Shown: piece by piece, positions 1-9,872 of the stretch
How the letters are laid out: every line of letters begins with the position of its first letter
Position numbering within the stretch: position 1 is the stretch's first letter
From: Pyropia yezoensis
Lineage: Eukaryota > Rhodophyta > Bangiophyceae > Bangiales > Bangiaceae
Assembly: GCA_009829735.1 (NCBI GenBank)
Contig: CM020618.1
Location: forward strand, 37,548,894-37,612,893
Reading direction: 5' to 3'
Length of the DNA stretch: 64,000 nt
Program-made: the position numbers and the translations under genes
The notes under the pieces: model-generated
Seen by the model: the letters and a program-made list of their open reading frames with translations, nothing else
Told to the model about the DNA's origin: nothing
The model's database searches: none

Positions 1-1
1 C

Positions 2-484
2 CCCAACGCGGCGGCGGTGAGCGTCTTTTACGACGCCACCGGGGGGGTGCTGCGGGACCTGACCCGCGGGTGCTCGTGGGTGGTGTCGTCGGCCAAGCCC
101 GGCGCGGGGGTGGCCCGCATGGTCGACGCCCGCGCCGACACCTACTGGCAGAGCGACGGCCCGCAGCCCCACACCATCACGGGGGTGTCGCCAGTGGCGG
201 CGCGGCTGTGCCAGCTGCGGCTGCTGTGCGATTACGGGGCGGATGAGAGCTACACCCCGGCGCTGCTGTCGGTCGCGGCGGGCAGCCACTGGGCGGACCT
301 CCAGCCGGTGCGGTCGGTGGTGAGCCTCGTCGAGCCGGTGGGGTGGGTGGTCATTGACCTGGCGCCCCCTGAGGGGTGGGGCGAGAGCGACGATGAGGAG
401 GTGGACGTGACGCCCGCGGCGCTCGCCGCCACGGGCGCCGACGCCGGGGGGGGGGGCGCCCCCGCTGGTGGCGGTGGCGGTGGC

Positions 485-521
<37 letters not shown>

Positions 522-871
522 TCGCGCCGGCGCGCCGCCAACGTGCCAGCCGCCGTCGGCGGCAGGGCGTGGCGCGGCCGCCCTCCGTAGACTACATCCG
601 CGCGTCCATGGTGCAGGTGACCATCCGGAGCAACCACCAGAACGGGCGGGACAGCCACGTGCGACAAATCCGGCTGCTGGGGCCGGCCGACGATGGGGCG
701 GGGGGGGCGGCCGGGGGGCCCGTTGCCGGCGTCGCTGGGATGGTGGGGAGGGGGATTGCCGCCATTGACGCTGGTGTTGGTGGACGGAGGGGGTGGGGAG
801 CAGGGGTGGGGGGGGGCGGCGGCGTCCGCTTTACCACCCCGACGATGCGGAACAACGCGGTCATCCGGTAG
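2..871 (+). CDS. APC10: Anaphase-promoting complex subunit 10 (APC10/DOC1), 5' partial
   Basis: APC10 is the DOC-domain subunit of the APC/C ubiquitin ligase; it helps recruit degron substrates together with Cdc20/Cdh1. The frame is open to the window edge, so the true start is probably just outside; counting from the GTG at 17, the DOC core is clear: WVVSSAKPG at about 21-29, YWQSDG at 43-48, DYGADESYTP at 72-81, VEPVGW near 105-110 and NHQNGRDSHVRQIRLL at about 206-221. The last two residues are Ile-Arg, the known IR tail that docks APC10 on the TPR subunit APC3. The family protein is usually about 180-190 residues; here two Gly-rich, low-complexity inserts (about 143-170 and after 223) enlarge it. 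A run of about 22 G follows the stop. Identity is firm; exact N-terminus is not visible. Confidence 0.93.
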
Positions 872-3585
872 GAAACGGAGGGGGGGGGGGGGGGGGGGGG
901 GGAGAGGGCGGACCCGTCATCTTCTCCATGGCGGCGGGCGTGGCCGATGGGAGGTGTGGCGGCTTGGGTGTGGCCCGCCGTGACGGTGGGTGGCGGACGG
1001 TGGCGGCGGGGGGGGGGGGGTGGAGAGGCATCCCCTTTTCCGCCGGGTCATTGTCTGGGGCTGTTGTGTTGGCGGTACCCGGCAGGCGGGGGCGGGACCG
1101 CCGCACGGGCAGGGGCGCCGGCGGGTGACGCCGGCGGGGGGCGATGCCACGGCAGCCGCCACAGCCGGCGTCGGCGGCGGCTGGCCGCCGACCTCGTGGC
1201 GGCCGGCGGCAGAGGCGGCTGCGAGGCGGCCGGCCGGCGGCGCCCACAGCCGCGGCTGCAGCTCTGTGCGCGCGGCGGCTCTCGTTTTTTTGTTTTTTTT
1301 TGTCCCCACACTTCGCCGGGTCCCCTCTCCTGACCTCCCCCTCCCCTCTTTTGGGCTGTTGTTGATGTTGTGTTTCTTGGTCGCCGCTCCGCCCACCCCG
1401 CACCGGCGTGGGGCGGCGGCCGCTGCCGCTGGCGGGGTGGCTGCGCCAGACGCCCAGCTGGTAGAGCAGCGCGAGCCGCACCGTGTCGCCTACGTAGTCT
1501 AGCCCCTTTTTGTGAACCCGCCGCAGCGGCACGAGGCGCGCGGCCGTGTGGGTAAAAGGGGCCGTCGCGCCGCATCGGTCTCCCGGTCAACCGCATCCCA
1601 CCCCTGTCCCGCTCGTGTCGCGCCTTTCCCTCCCTCTTCCCCCCCCCCCCCCCCTCCCAGGCAACGAGGCCGCGGCGGGCCAGCCCTCCCCACCGCCCCC
1701 GTCCTCTGGCCCCGAGGGCGCTCACGCCGACACCGCCGCCGCCGCCGCCGCCGCCGCGGCGCACCAGGAGTCGCCTCCAATCGGGAAGCCAGTACCCCCG
1801 CGGTGTCCTGGGGGCGGCCAGACAGCAGACGCCCCTCGGGGAGCCCCCGCCGCTCCCCGCCGCTCCCCGTCGCTGGGCGTACAGTGCAGTCGCCCCCCTC
1901 CCCCTCCTGCCGTGGCAGCCACCCCCCCCCCTCCCACCGTGGCTGCTGCCGCAGTGGCGGCGGTGGCGGGCGGCTGAGCAGCGGGGCGCCACGCCTGCGC
2001 TGCCGCACCCCCCAGCCACCTCCCGACCCCCGTTGCCATCCGCGTCGACTGGATGCCGGCGGCGCCTTCGCTGCCGACGATGGCGACGGCGGCTAGATGC
2101 AAAAGGGGCAGCGACGCGGCTGGCCGGCGCCCCGTGGCCGTGGCCGACCCCTCCGCCGCTTGGTCGCCCCCCGAATCGCAGGTTGGCCATGTCGCCAGGC
2201 ACACGCTCTTTGGGCCAACCGCTCCACCAGCCGCAGGGCAGTGGCAAAAGAATCCCTTCGGCACCTCCCCCCCCCCCACCCTCTCTCTTTCAAGGCCCTG
2301 CGCTACTTCCTGCAGACGACAGCCGCCATGCCCTCCCCTCCCGCTTTGCCTCTCGGATTGGCGTGCAGTCCCCTACACCGTCCCGCCATGCGTCGCACTA
2401 CCCTTATACCAAAGGGAGCCCTTCCGCCCGGGAGGGAGGTCCATTGCAGAGCTCCCACGAGCCACGCTGCTCCTTGATGAACGCGGCGACGATTGCCCGG
2501 ACACAAGTCAAGTCCGGCTCGTCGTGTGCAAGTCAAGTGGACCTCGCGGGGTCACCACCAACTGCTGTGTTCAACTAGGTTGAGTTTGGTTGGGCCTGAC
2601 GGGGGCTGGTGTGGCCACCGCCCTTCACGTCCAGTATTTTGTTCGGCACCCATACAGGCTACCACCACTGCAGCCGCTGTGGCACCCTCCACAGGGTCCG
2701 TCTGGCGGCAAGGGCTGAGACAACAGCAGGTGATGGTCCCGCGGCCACCGCCGACGTTGGCGCGCGGGGCCCCCCTCCACTCCCGCCGCCGCTTGTGCTG
2801 GCAGCGCCAATTCTGGGTGCCGCCGCCGTTTAGGGCCGCCGCCGGCCGCCATCGGTGGGGACCGCCACCAACCCTCGCTCGTCGACGGGCACATTCTTGG
2901 TGGGACAGCGGCTGAATCTTCCTCCACTGCATGGCCAGGAGGCGCCCCGTCCAAGGCCTTTACTCAAGGGATTCCCTTTCATCTATCTAGGGAAGTGTTT
3001 CCCGGGCGGAAGGATTGGAAGACATCTGTCCCACTTTGAGCACCCCACCCTAGGCGGTAACTCGGTCCCTTCTTGACAACCGGCATTGTGCAGAGTTGTG
3101 GGGCAGGCGGCGGTTGGCGTCTCCGCTCGTTTGGCCTGGCGGTGATGGTGGTGGTAGCGGGATCGTCTCGGTGGGTGTGCTCGCCTCCTCCGCGTAGGCT
3201 TTCAGCTCGCGATCATCGTGGAGAGGCACAGACTGGATGCTCTCGGAAGGCTTGCTGAGCACCATTCTGCTGCTTGCTACACTTCTCTGCTATTCTCTGG
3301 TCTTTCGCGGCTAAAATAGCGGTGCGTTCACCTCTTTCAAGGGCACCACAGTCATCCCCGCAGGTTGGGGGGAGGTCTTTTAGGCGGAAACGCAGTTTCC
3401 GTCTAGCAGGTGCTCTTGCAACGAGTAACACATGAGCTTGTGCAGGAGATACGTGGGACTGGCGCTTTTTTGCACTTTGTCTTCAGTGGAGTGGCAACAA
3501 TGCAATGCGAACAGCAGATGGCTCCGGAGAAAAAAGCATGAACACTCTATGTACGCGCATAAATTTCCGTAGACATAAGAAATTC
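872..3585. other. Long spacer, no firm gene
   Basis: GC-rich sequence with runs of G (about 880-901, 1010-1021) and C (near 1640), and many open frames that look like compositional shadows. One stretch on the minus strand, about 1560 to 1430, reads as a protein-like segment (VHKKGLDYVGDTVRLALLYQLGVW) and could be an exon of an unidentified gene; no partner exon or convincing splice pair was found. From about 3050 the composition becomes more balanced up to the tRNA gene. Confidence 0.4.
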
Positions 3586-3672
3586 TCTTCCATAGTATAG
3601 TGGTCAGTATGCCCGCCTGTCACGCGGGAGACCCGGGTTCAATTGGTTCCTCTGACGTTCCCGGTGGGAGAG
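3586..3672 (+). tRNA. tRNA-Asp (GTC) with a 15-nt insert in the T loop
   Basis: The 7-bp acceptor stem pairs TCTTCCA (3586-3592) with TGGGAGA (3665-3671) through one G-T wobble; the anticodon stem is CCCGC/GCGGG around loop CTGTCAC, anticodon GTC at 3619-3621; the T stem is CCGGG/CCCGG. The T loop TTCAATT is followed by 15 extra bases (3645-3659) before the T stem closes. A T6 Pol III terminator lies at 3679-3684. The insert could be a tiny ectopic intron, as in red-algal and prasinophyte tRNAs, or the junction scar of the adjoining retrotransposon. Whether the gene makes functional tRNA is unknown. Confidence 0.8.
3593..3644 (+). repeat. Left copy of 52-bp direct repeat (tRNA-Asp body)
   Basis: These 52 bases, from the D-arm side of the acceptor stem to the end of the T loop, recur identically at 16819-16870. 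They bracket the non-LTR element and are best read as a long target-site duplication. Confidence 0.8.
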
Positions 3673-3752
3673 TGCTCGTTTTTTCGCGGTAGGACGGTGG
3701 GGGGGGGTGCGGGTCACCCCCCCATCGCTTTTCTGGGCCGCGGGAGGGCGGT

Positions 3753-4061
3753 ATGGAGGGGGATCGGGCGCGCTTTGTGTGTTTGGTGAGGGCGGTTGTG
3801 GGGGTGGTCGACGCGTTGGGCGGGGCGACGACGACGGCGGAGCGGTTGCGAGTGCTTACAGCTGTCGCCGCCGCGATTCGGGCCAATGAGGGCCCGATTG
3901 CGGCGGGCGTACGGGCCAGTGAGGACGCGATTTCGGCGGGCGTACGGGCCAATGAGGGCGCGATTACGGCGGCCGAACGGGCCAATGAGGGGATGGGGGA
4001 TGAGCCCATCGCGGGTGTCAGCCGCACTGGCAACCAGGGCTTCTGCGCCTCCCCCGTGTGA
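3753..4061 (+). CDS. Short frame at the element's 5' end with 11-residue repeats
   Basis: A 102-residue frame opening with ATG at 3753. Residues about 43-80 are a tandem 11-residue repeat of type RANEGAITAGV, encoded by a 33-bp DNA repeat. The same stop is kept in the second copy (9936-9938), where the start falls in the gap. It may be a separate small ORF or the N-terminus of ORF1 cut off by a length error. Function unknown; a short amphipathic helical segment is likely. Confidence 0.4.
   Translation: MEGDRARFVCLVRAVVGVVDALGGATTTAERLRVLTAVAAAIRANEGPIAAGVRASEDAISAGVRANEGAITAAERANEGMGDEPIAGVSRTGNQGFCASPV
3879..3990 (+). repeat. 33-bp tandem repeat, about 3.4 units
   Basis: Units start at 3879, 3912, 3945 and 3978, each beginning CGGGCCARTGAGG. 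The period is a multiple of three, so the repeat is preserved at protein level. Confidence 0.85.
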
Positions 4062-4099
4062 CAGCGGGATCGCTCCGCCTGGGGGGGGGGCGGCGGACT

Positions 4100-6658
4100 T
4101 TGTCGGCTTCCCTGGGTCGCCCCCGGGGAGCTCTACCCCGGGGGGCGGCTGGGCTGGCTCCGCCCTGTCTCCCTCTTTGCGGGGGTGTGCCGCGCGGCCT
4201 GGCCGGGCGGCGTCGTGTGGCGGGGGGGGGGCGGCTTTGGCTGGCGGGGGGGGTGCCTCTGCTCCCCTTCCGGGTGGTGGCGCGGTGGGTGCGGCTTCCC
4301 GGGCGGCGGGCGCCCCGGCGTCGGGCGGTCTACCTGCTGGCGTGCCCTCTGGTCGTGTGTGCGGTGCTGGCGCGTGTGGCGGGGCGGCTGGGGCGGCTGG
4401 GCGCGGCGCGGCGGCGTCGGCCGGGGTCGGCCGCGTGGGTGTCGCCCGCGGCGCTGCTGCCGCCGGTGTTTGTGGTGCTGCGTGTGCGCGGGGTGCTGCC
4501 GGGCTGTGTGGCGGTGCGGGCCGCGCTGCTGGCGGGGGAGGGACCTCGCTCGGCGGTGGGTGCGGCAGCGGCCTGGGTTGCGCGGCGCCGGCCGGTGTTT
4601 GTGCTGTGTGTGGGGCGGCTGGGGGGGAGGCGGCAGCGGGTCTCGGTGGCGGTCGGCAAGGTGGACGGGGTGGAGCGGGTCAAGGTCTACCTGATCTACC
4701 CGTTCTACCGGTACTTCCTCAAGGTCTTCACGCTCTACCTCGAGGACAAGGACACGGGGGGGGGGGGAACAAGTGGGCGAGGGTGAGGGGGCGGGTGTGG
4801 GGGGCGCGTGGGCGAGGTGCGGCCGGTGGCCGCGCTGTTGCCGCCCCTCTTGCCGCCCCGCGTGACCCCTCGCTGGCGGCTCCGCCTGCAGGCGGGGCTG
4901 CCGCCGCCGGGGGGGCAACGGGCGGCTGGTTGGCGGCGGTGCAGCGCGGTTTGAGCCACCACGCCCACGCGTCCATGTCACCCACCCTCGCGGGCGGCCA
5001 AGGCGGGCTGACAAGAACAGGCGGGCGGGACGCCCGCGCCTCTGGCGGTGGTGGGGGTGCTGCTGGGGTGGGTCCTGCGGCTGCGGCTGGTCGTGCCGCC
5101 TCGGCGGGCGGGGACTGTGGCGCTCCTGGTGGCCGTGCTGGTGGAGCTGCTGGGAGGGGTGCTGGGCAGTCTGCTGGCGGGGGGGCTGCGGGCGCCGGAC
5201 AGGGTGGGGGGCGGGTTGCTGCCGACGCCGACGCCGACGCCCGCGCCGCCACAGCCGCGGCGGAGCTGTGCCGGGTCCGCCGCCGCACCATCGACGCCCC
5301 CACCCTCGAGACAGTGTATGTCTCGGGGGTGTCTCGTGACGTCCGTCAGCACCGCATGCGCGCGTTGCTGGCGGACGTCACGGGGGTCGACGCCCACAAT
5401 TTTGTGGACGTCGACCGGTTCGGCGCCACCACCGCCGTGACGGTGGTGGCTGCAGCGGCGGACACGTTCCGGCTGGCGGTGGGGAAGGGGCGTGCGGCCA
5501 CTGTGCTGCGCCTCCTGCCCGGCGCCGACCCGTGGTCCCCGGCCCTCCTGGGTGCCGCGCGTCGGCGCGGCCTGGATGCTGCGGCCGCGGCCGAGGCGGC
5601 GGCCGATTTTTGTCGCCGCCGCCTCGAGGCCAAGCTGGCCCAGCTCCCCGCCCGTGTGGCCATGCCCCCCCACCTGCGTGCGGCGTTGCATGCCCACATT
5701 GAGGGCATGCTTTCGTCGCACGCACAAAGGGGAGCGGACGCCGTCGCGTCTATCGGCGGAGAGGGGGACCGCCGGCGGCCCCCAAAGACTGGGGCGGCGG
5801 CTAAGGAGCCACCTGCCGTGGCCCCCGCAGGATCGGCCGATGTGGCGGCTAGGGGGCCACCCGCCGAGGCCCCCCCCGTGCTCGGGTGTGGCGGGGCCAG
5901 CGTCGTTGGGGCTGCGGGGTGCCGCCGAGGCGGCGGGCATGGAGATCGTGGATGAGCCCGCCGCCTCGGCTGACGGCCTTGCGACCCCCGCCCCCGACCT
6001 TGCCGCCACGACGGCCTGTCCCCCCCCCTCGCCGCCTGCGCCGGGGCCGGGCCCCCCCGCCAAGGGGGTGCCGGCAAACCTGGGCGACGGCATGGATGGC
6101 GTCACGCCGGCGGGCGGCGCCGCCCCGCCTGCGGCCACGCCGACCCAAAAATCCGTGGCTGCCTCGGCGGCCCCTCGGCCCCGACTCCACCTCGGAGGTG
6201 GGCCAAAACGTGCCGCCGTCCCGAGGGCTGCGGCTGGGCTCCCGCCGCTTCCCCCGCCACCCACCAGGCCGCCCCCTGGTGCCGCACGCTCGGCCGCGTT
6301 TGCTGCGTCTGTGGCCCTTCCCCTCGGCGTGGCCGCCCGCAGGCGCGCTGCCACCGACCGCCGGCGGTCCCCTGCAGGCCATGCGCCTGGGCCGGCGCGG
6401 CGACAGCGTCCTGCGCTCGCTGTGTTGCGATTGGGCGACGCACTTGCGTCGCCCATTCGCAAGACGTGCCGCCGCACGCGCGCGGCGAGCGCTGTGGAGC
6501 TCGCTGCCCGTAAGAACGCCGCTCCGGCATCCCCCCCGCCAGAGGGGGGGGGTCGGGCTGCGACGACGGCGATTCTTCCGCCCTCCCTCCCCGCCACCCC
6601 TGGGCCATACCGGCCAGGGGCTGCGGCCCGCGTCAGCGACGAGGGTCACAATGAGTGA
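4100..6658 (+). CDS. LINE ORF1, copy A (RRM-like domain; frame broken at homopolymers)
   Basis: ORF1-type protein of the non-LTR element. The best-conserved part (about 5290-5760) reads LETVYVSGVSRDVRQ then FVDVDRFGATTAVTVV, a beta-alpha-beta pattern like the RRM-type nucleic-acid-binding domains of LINE ORF1 proteins. A second plausible coding patch (about 4600-4745) is rich in hydrophobic and aromatic residues. The remainder is Ala/Pro/Gly/Arg-rich. The reading frame changes at G or C runs, and the two copies differ at such runs, so the breaks are probably sequence errors. It ends at TGA 6656-6658, overlapping the ORF2 start. The exact start is not determined. Confidence 0.5.
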
Positions 6659-9372
6659 CCCTCTGGGCGCGGGCGGGGGCCCGGGTGCCGACACGGTGCC
6701 ATCACGCACCGTGCCGGCTCCCGGCAGGGGGGGGGGCGGCGGTCGACGCGGCGACGTCGGCGAGCGGGGGGGGGGGGGCGGGCGCTGGTGTGGCCGTGGC
6801 CGCCGGCCCCCTGGGCGGCTCTTTGGCGGCGGAGGCCGCAACGGCCCAGGCGGCGGCGGCAAGCGCTGCGGCGATGGCCACGGCGGAGGAGGCGACGGGA
6901 GCGGCGGCGGGGGCACCGATGGCGGCAGCGGGGGTGGCGGCGGGCGGCACGGTGCCCCCCGGCGTCTGCCCGGTGGTGGGCTGCCGCGTGGTGCTCCGCG
7001 GGGCCGTCGCCGATCGCGCGGGCCTGGCTCATCTCAGTCAGGCCCACGTGATCGGCGAGGTGCCCGCGGCTACGGCCACGGAGCTGGGGCTGGGCGGGTG
7101 CCGCTGGTGCGGGCGGCCGTACCGCGCGCAGCGGGGGCCTCGTGGGCGGAGCTCTCTGTCCGCCCATGAGGCTCTCTGCCGCCTCAACCCCCGTCGCCAA
7201 CGCGCCCGTGTGGTGGCTGCAGCGGCGCCTGCTGCCGCAGCTGGGGACGGGGGGGACGCGCGCGGCGCAGGTGCGGCACAGGGGGCTGCTGCGGCGGGGG
7301 AAGGGCACACGCTGTTTGCGGCCGACCCCCCCGCCTGGGTGGCGGCGCGGGCCGACTTCCTGCGCCGCGCGGCGCCGACAGCGGCCGATTGGTCGCCTCT
7401 CGTGGCGTCTGGCGCCCGCACGGTGGCGCACGTGCCGGCGGCACTGCTGGGCGCCTGGAGGGTGCTTGCGGCGGACGCCCTGGACTGGGTCCGCCGCGAG
7501 CCGGAGCAACAGCACGCCTGGCTGTGGCTGCTGCTGCTGCCCTCCCTCCTCCTCCACGTCCCTGCTGTGGCGCCTGCAACCGCGCCCGACGCGCCACTGC
7601 CGCCGCTCACCCACCACGTGCGTGCCGAGGCGGTGCTGAACGGCGAGTTCAGCACCGCCCTGGCCGACCGCAATGCGGGGGGTGTGGCGGCCGTCGTGGC
7701 GGCGGCGCTTGGACGGCCGGCGGAGGGTGGTGCGCGGAGGGGACCAGGCGGCGACTGGGCTGGCGCCATCCCAGCGGCGGGCGCTGCGCCTGGTGCGGGC
7801 CGGCCGGCTGAGTGCCGCCGCCCGAGCCCTGGTGGCCGACGAGCCGGCGCCGCACAGCGCCGCCGTGTGGCGGAAGGCGCTCCTCCTCTTCCCTCCCGCC
7901 GCGTCTGCACCTACCTCCGCCGCGTCGGTGGAGGCCGAGTTTGGCGACCTTCTCGCCGACGCGGCGGATTTTTGGCGACGCCGCCACGGTGCCGCGGGGG
8001 GTGACGCGGGAGGCGGTGACAGATGCCATCCGCAGAGCCCCCCGGGGCGCAGCGCCGGGCCCGTCTGGCCTGCGGGTCGAGCACCTGTGGGCGCTGGAGG
8101 GGGGGGGGCAGGACGCGCTGGTGGGGGTGTTGGAGCTGCTGGTGTCGGAGGCGGCGGTCACACGCGTGCCCGCCGCGGCGGCGCACGCCCTCGCTGGCGC
8201 GGACCTCCTGCTCCTGGCCAAGCCGGGGGGGGTCGGACCGGACGGGCTGCCCGGGCTTCGGCCCATCGGCATGCCCGAGACCCTCCGCAAGCTGGCGGCG
8301 TCGGCACTGGCGGCGACGGTGCGCGGGGCCGCGGCAGAGCTGATGGCGCCGGCGCAGCTGGGGGTGGGGTGCCGAGCGCGTGTGAGCGGCTCGTGCACGA
8401 GCTGGAGGCACACCTCGCCCACCACCCCCAGCATGCGGTAGTCCAGCTGGACTACCGCAACGCCTTCAACCTGGTGTCGCGGGCGGCCGCCGCAGCCGTA
8501 CTGCGCCGCGCCCTCCCCCCCCTCGCCCCATACCTGGAATGGGTGTATGGGGGGGAGGAGGCGCCGACGGTGTACGGCTGGGCGGCCGCGGCGGAGGGAG
8601 CGGGCGAGAGCGGTGGGGCTGACGACGGCGGCGACGATGGCGGCGGCGACGGCGGCGACGATGGCGGCGGCAACGGCGGGGATGCTGGCGGCGGCGACGG
8701 CGGGGACAATGGCGACGGCGACGGCGGCGACGGTGCGGCCCCGGTGGCAGACGGTCCCCCCCCTCTGCCTGTACCGCTCCCCCCACCACCGCCCACCCGT
8801 TTTGCGCTGCGGGCCGAGCGGGGCGCGCAGCAGGGCGACCCGCTCGGCCCGCTGCTGCACGCGGCCGCCCTGTGGCTGGTCCTGCGGCGTCTGCGGGACG
8901 GCCACCCCGGCGTGCTCGTCCGCGCTTTCCACGATGACGTGGTCGCGGCGGGCACGCCGGAGGACCTGGCGGCCGTCATGGCTGACGCGGCCACGGTGGG
9001 GGCCAGCGTGGACGCGGAGCTGGCCCCCGCCAAGTGCACACCGGCTGGTCGCCGGCTGGTGCGGCGGCACCGCCGGGGTGGGGGGAAGTGGGCCGCCGAG
9101 GGGGTGGTGCAGTTCTCCGTTCCCCTCGGCGGCGCCGCCTTTGTGTCGGCAGGCGTTGACGGCCTCGTGGCCGACCAGCGCCGCCTGGTGGCGGCCATTG
9201 CGGCCCTGCCAGCGGAGGAGCTGCAGTCGCAGCTCCTCCTGCTGCGCCTGTGCGCGGGGCCGCGCGCCAACTACTGGCTGCGCTGCCTCCCGCTGGAGGC
9301 CGGCGCGCGGCTGGCTGCGGCGGTCGACGCCGACGCCAAGGCTGCCCTGGGGGGATGCTGTGCGACGCACGC
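6651..9372 (+). CDS. LINE ORF2, copy A, 3'-truncated by the gap
   Basis: Same protein as the ORF2 at 12517-16773. ATG at 6651 lies inside ATGAGTGA, overlapping the ORF1 stop. Copy A keeps one frame through the palm region that copy B breaks: LDYRNAFN (motif A, about 8447-8470), then LAPYLEWVYG, an acidic Gly/Asp tract, GAQQGDPLGPLL (motif B, about 8823-8858) and FHDD (motif C, about 8929-8940). Frame slips elsewhere fall on G runs (about 6770, 7680, 7975). It stops at the N gap before the thumb, knuckle and endonuclease. Confidence 0.7.
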
Positions 9373-9872
9373 NNNNNNNNNNNNNNNNNNNNNNNNNNNN
9401 NNNNNNNNNNNNNNNNNNNNNNNNNNNNNNNNNNNNNNNNNNNNNNNNNNNNNNNNNNNNNNNNNNNNNNNNNNNNNNNNNNNNNNNNNNNNNNNNNNNN
9501 NNNNNNNNNNNNNNNNNNNNNNNNNNNNNNNNNNNNNNNNNNNNNNNNNNNNNNNNNNNNNNNNNNNNNNNNNNNNNNNNNNNNNNNNNNNNNNNNNNNN
9601 NNNNNNNNNNNNNNNNNNNNNNNNNNNNNNNNNNNNNNNNNNNNNNNNNNNNNNNNNNNNNNNNNNNNNNNNNNNNNNNNNNNNNNNNNNNNNNNNNNNN
9701 NNNNNNNNNNNNNNNNNNNNNNNNNNNNNNNNNNNNNNNNNNNNNNNNNNNNNNNNNNNNNNNNNNNNNNNNNNNNNNNNNNNNNNNNNNNNNNNNNNNN
9801 NNNNNNNNNNNNNNNNNNNNNNNNNNNNNNNNNNNNNNNNNNNNNNNNNNNNNNNNNNNNNNNNNNNNNNNN
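9373..9872. other. Assembly gap, exactly 500 N
   Basis: A round 500-base run of N, typical of a scaffolder's arbitrary gap. Sequence left and right of it is the same 5.4-kb stretch of the retrotransposon, which points to two overlapping contigs that were not merged. Confidence 0.98.

Noticed and set aside
1447-1520. GCTGGTAGAGC string resembling a tRNA D arm
   Set aside because: No anticodon or T arm of the right spacing follows; it also encodes a protein-like stretch on the other strand.
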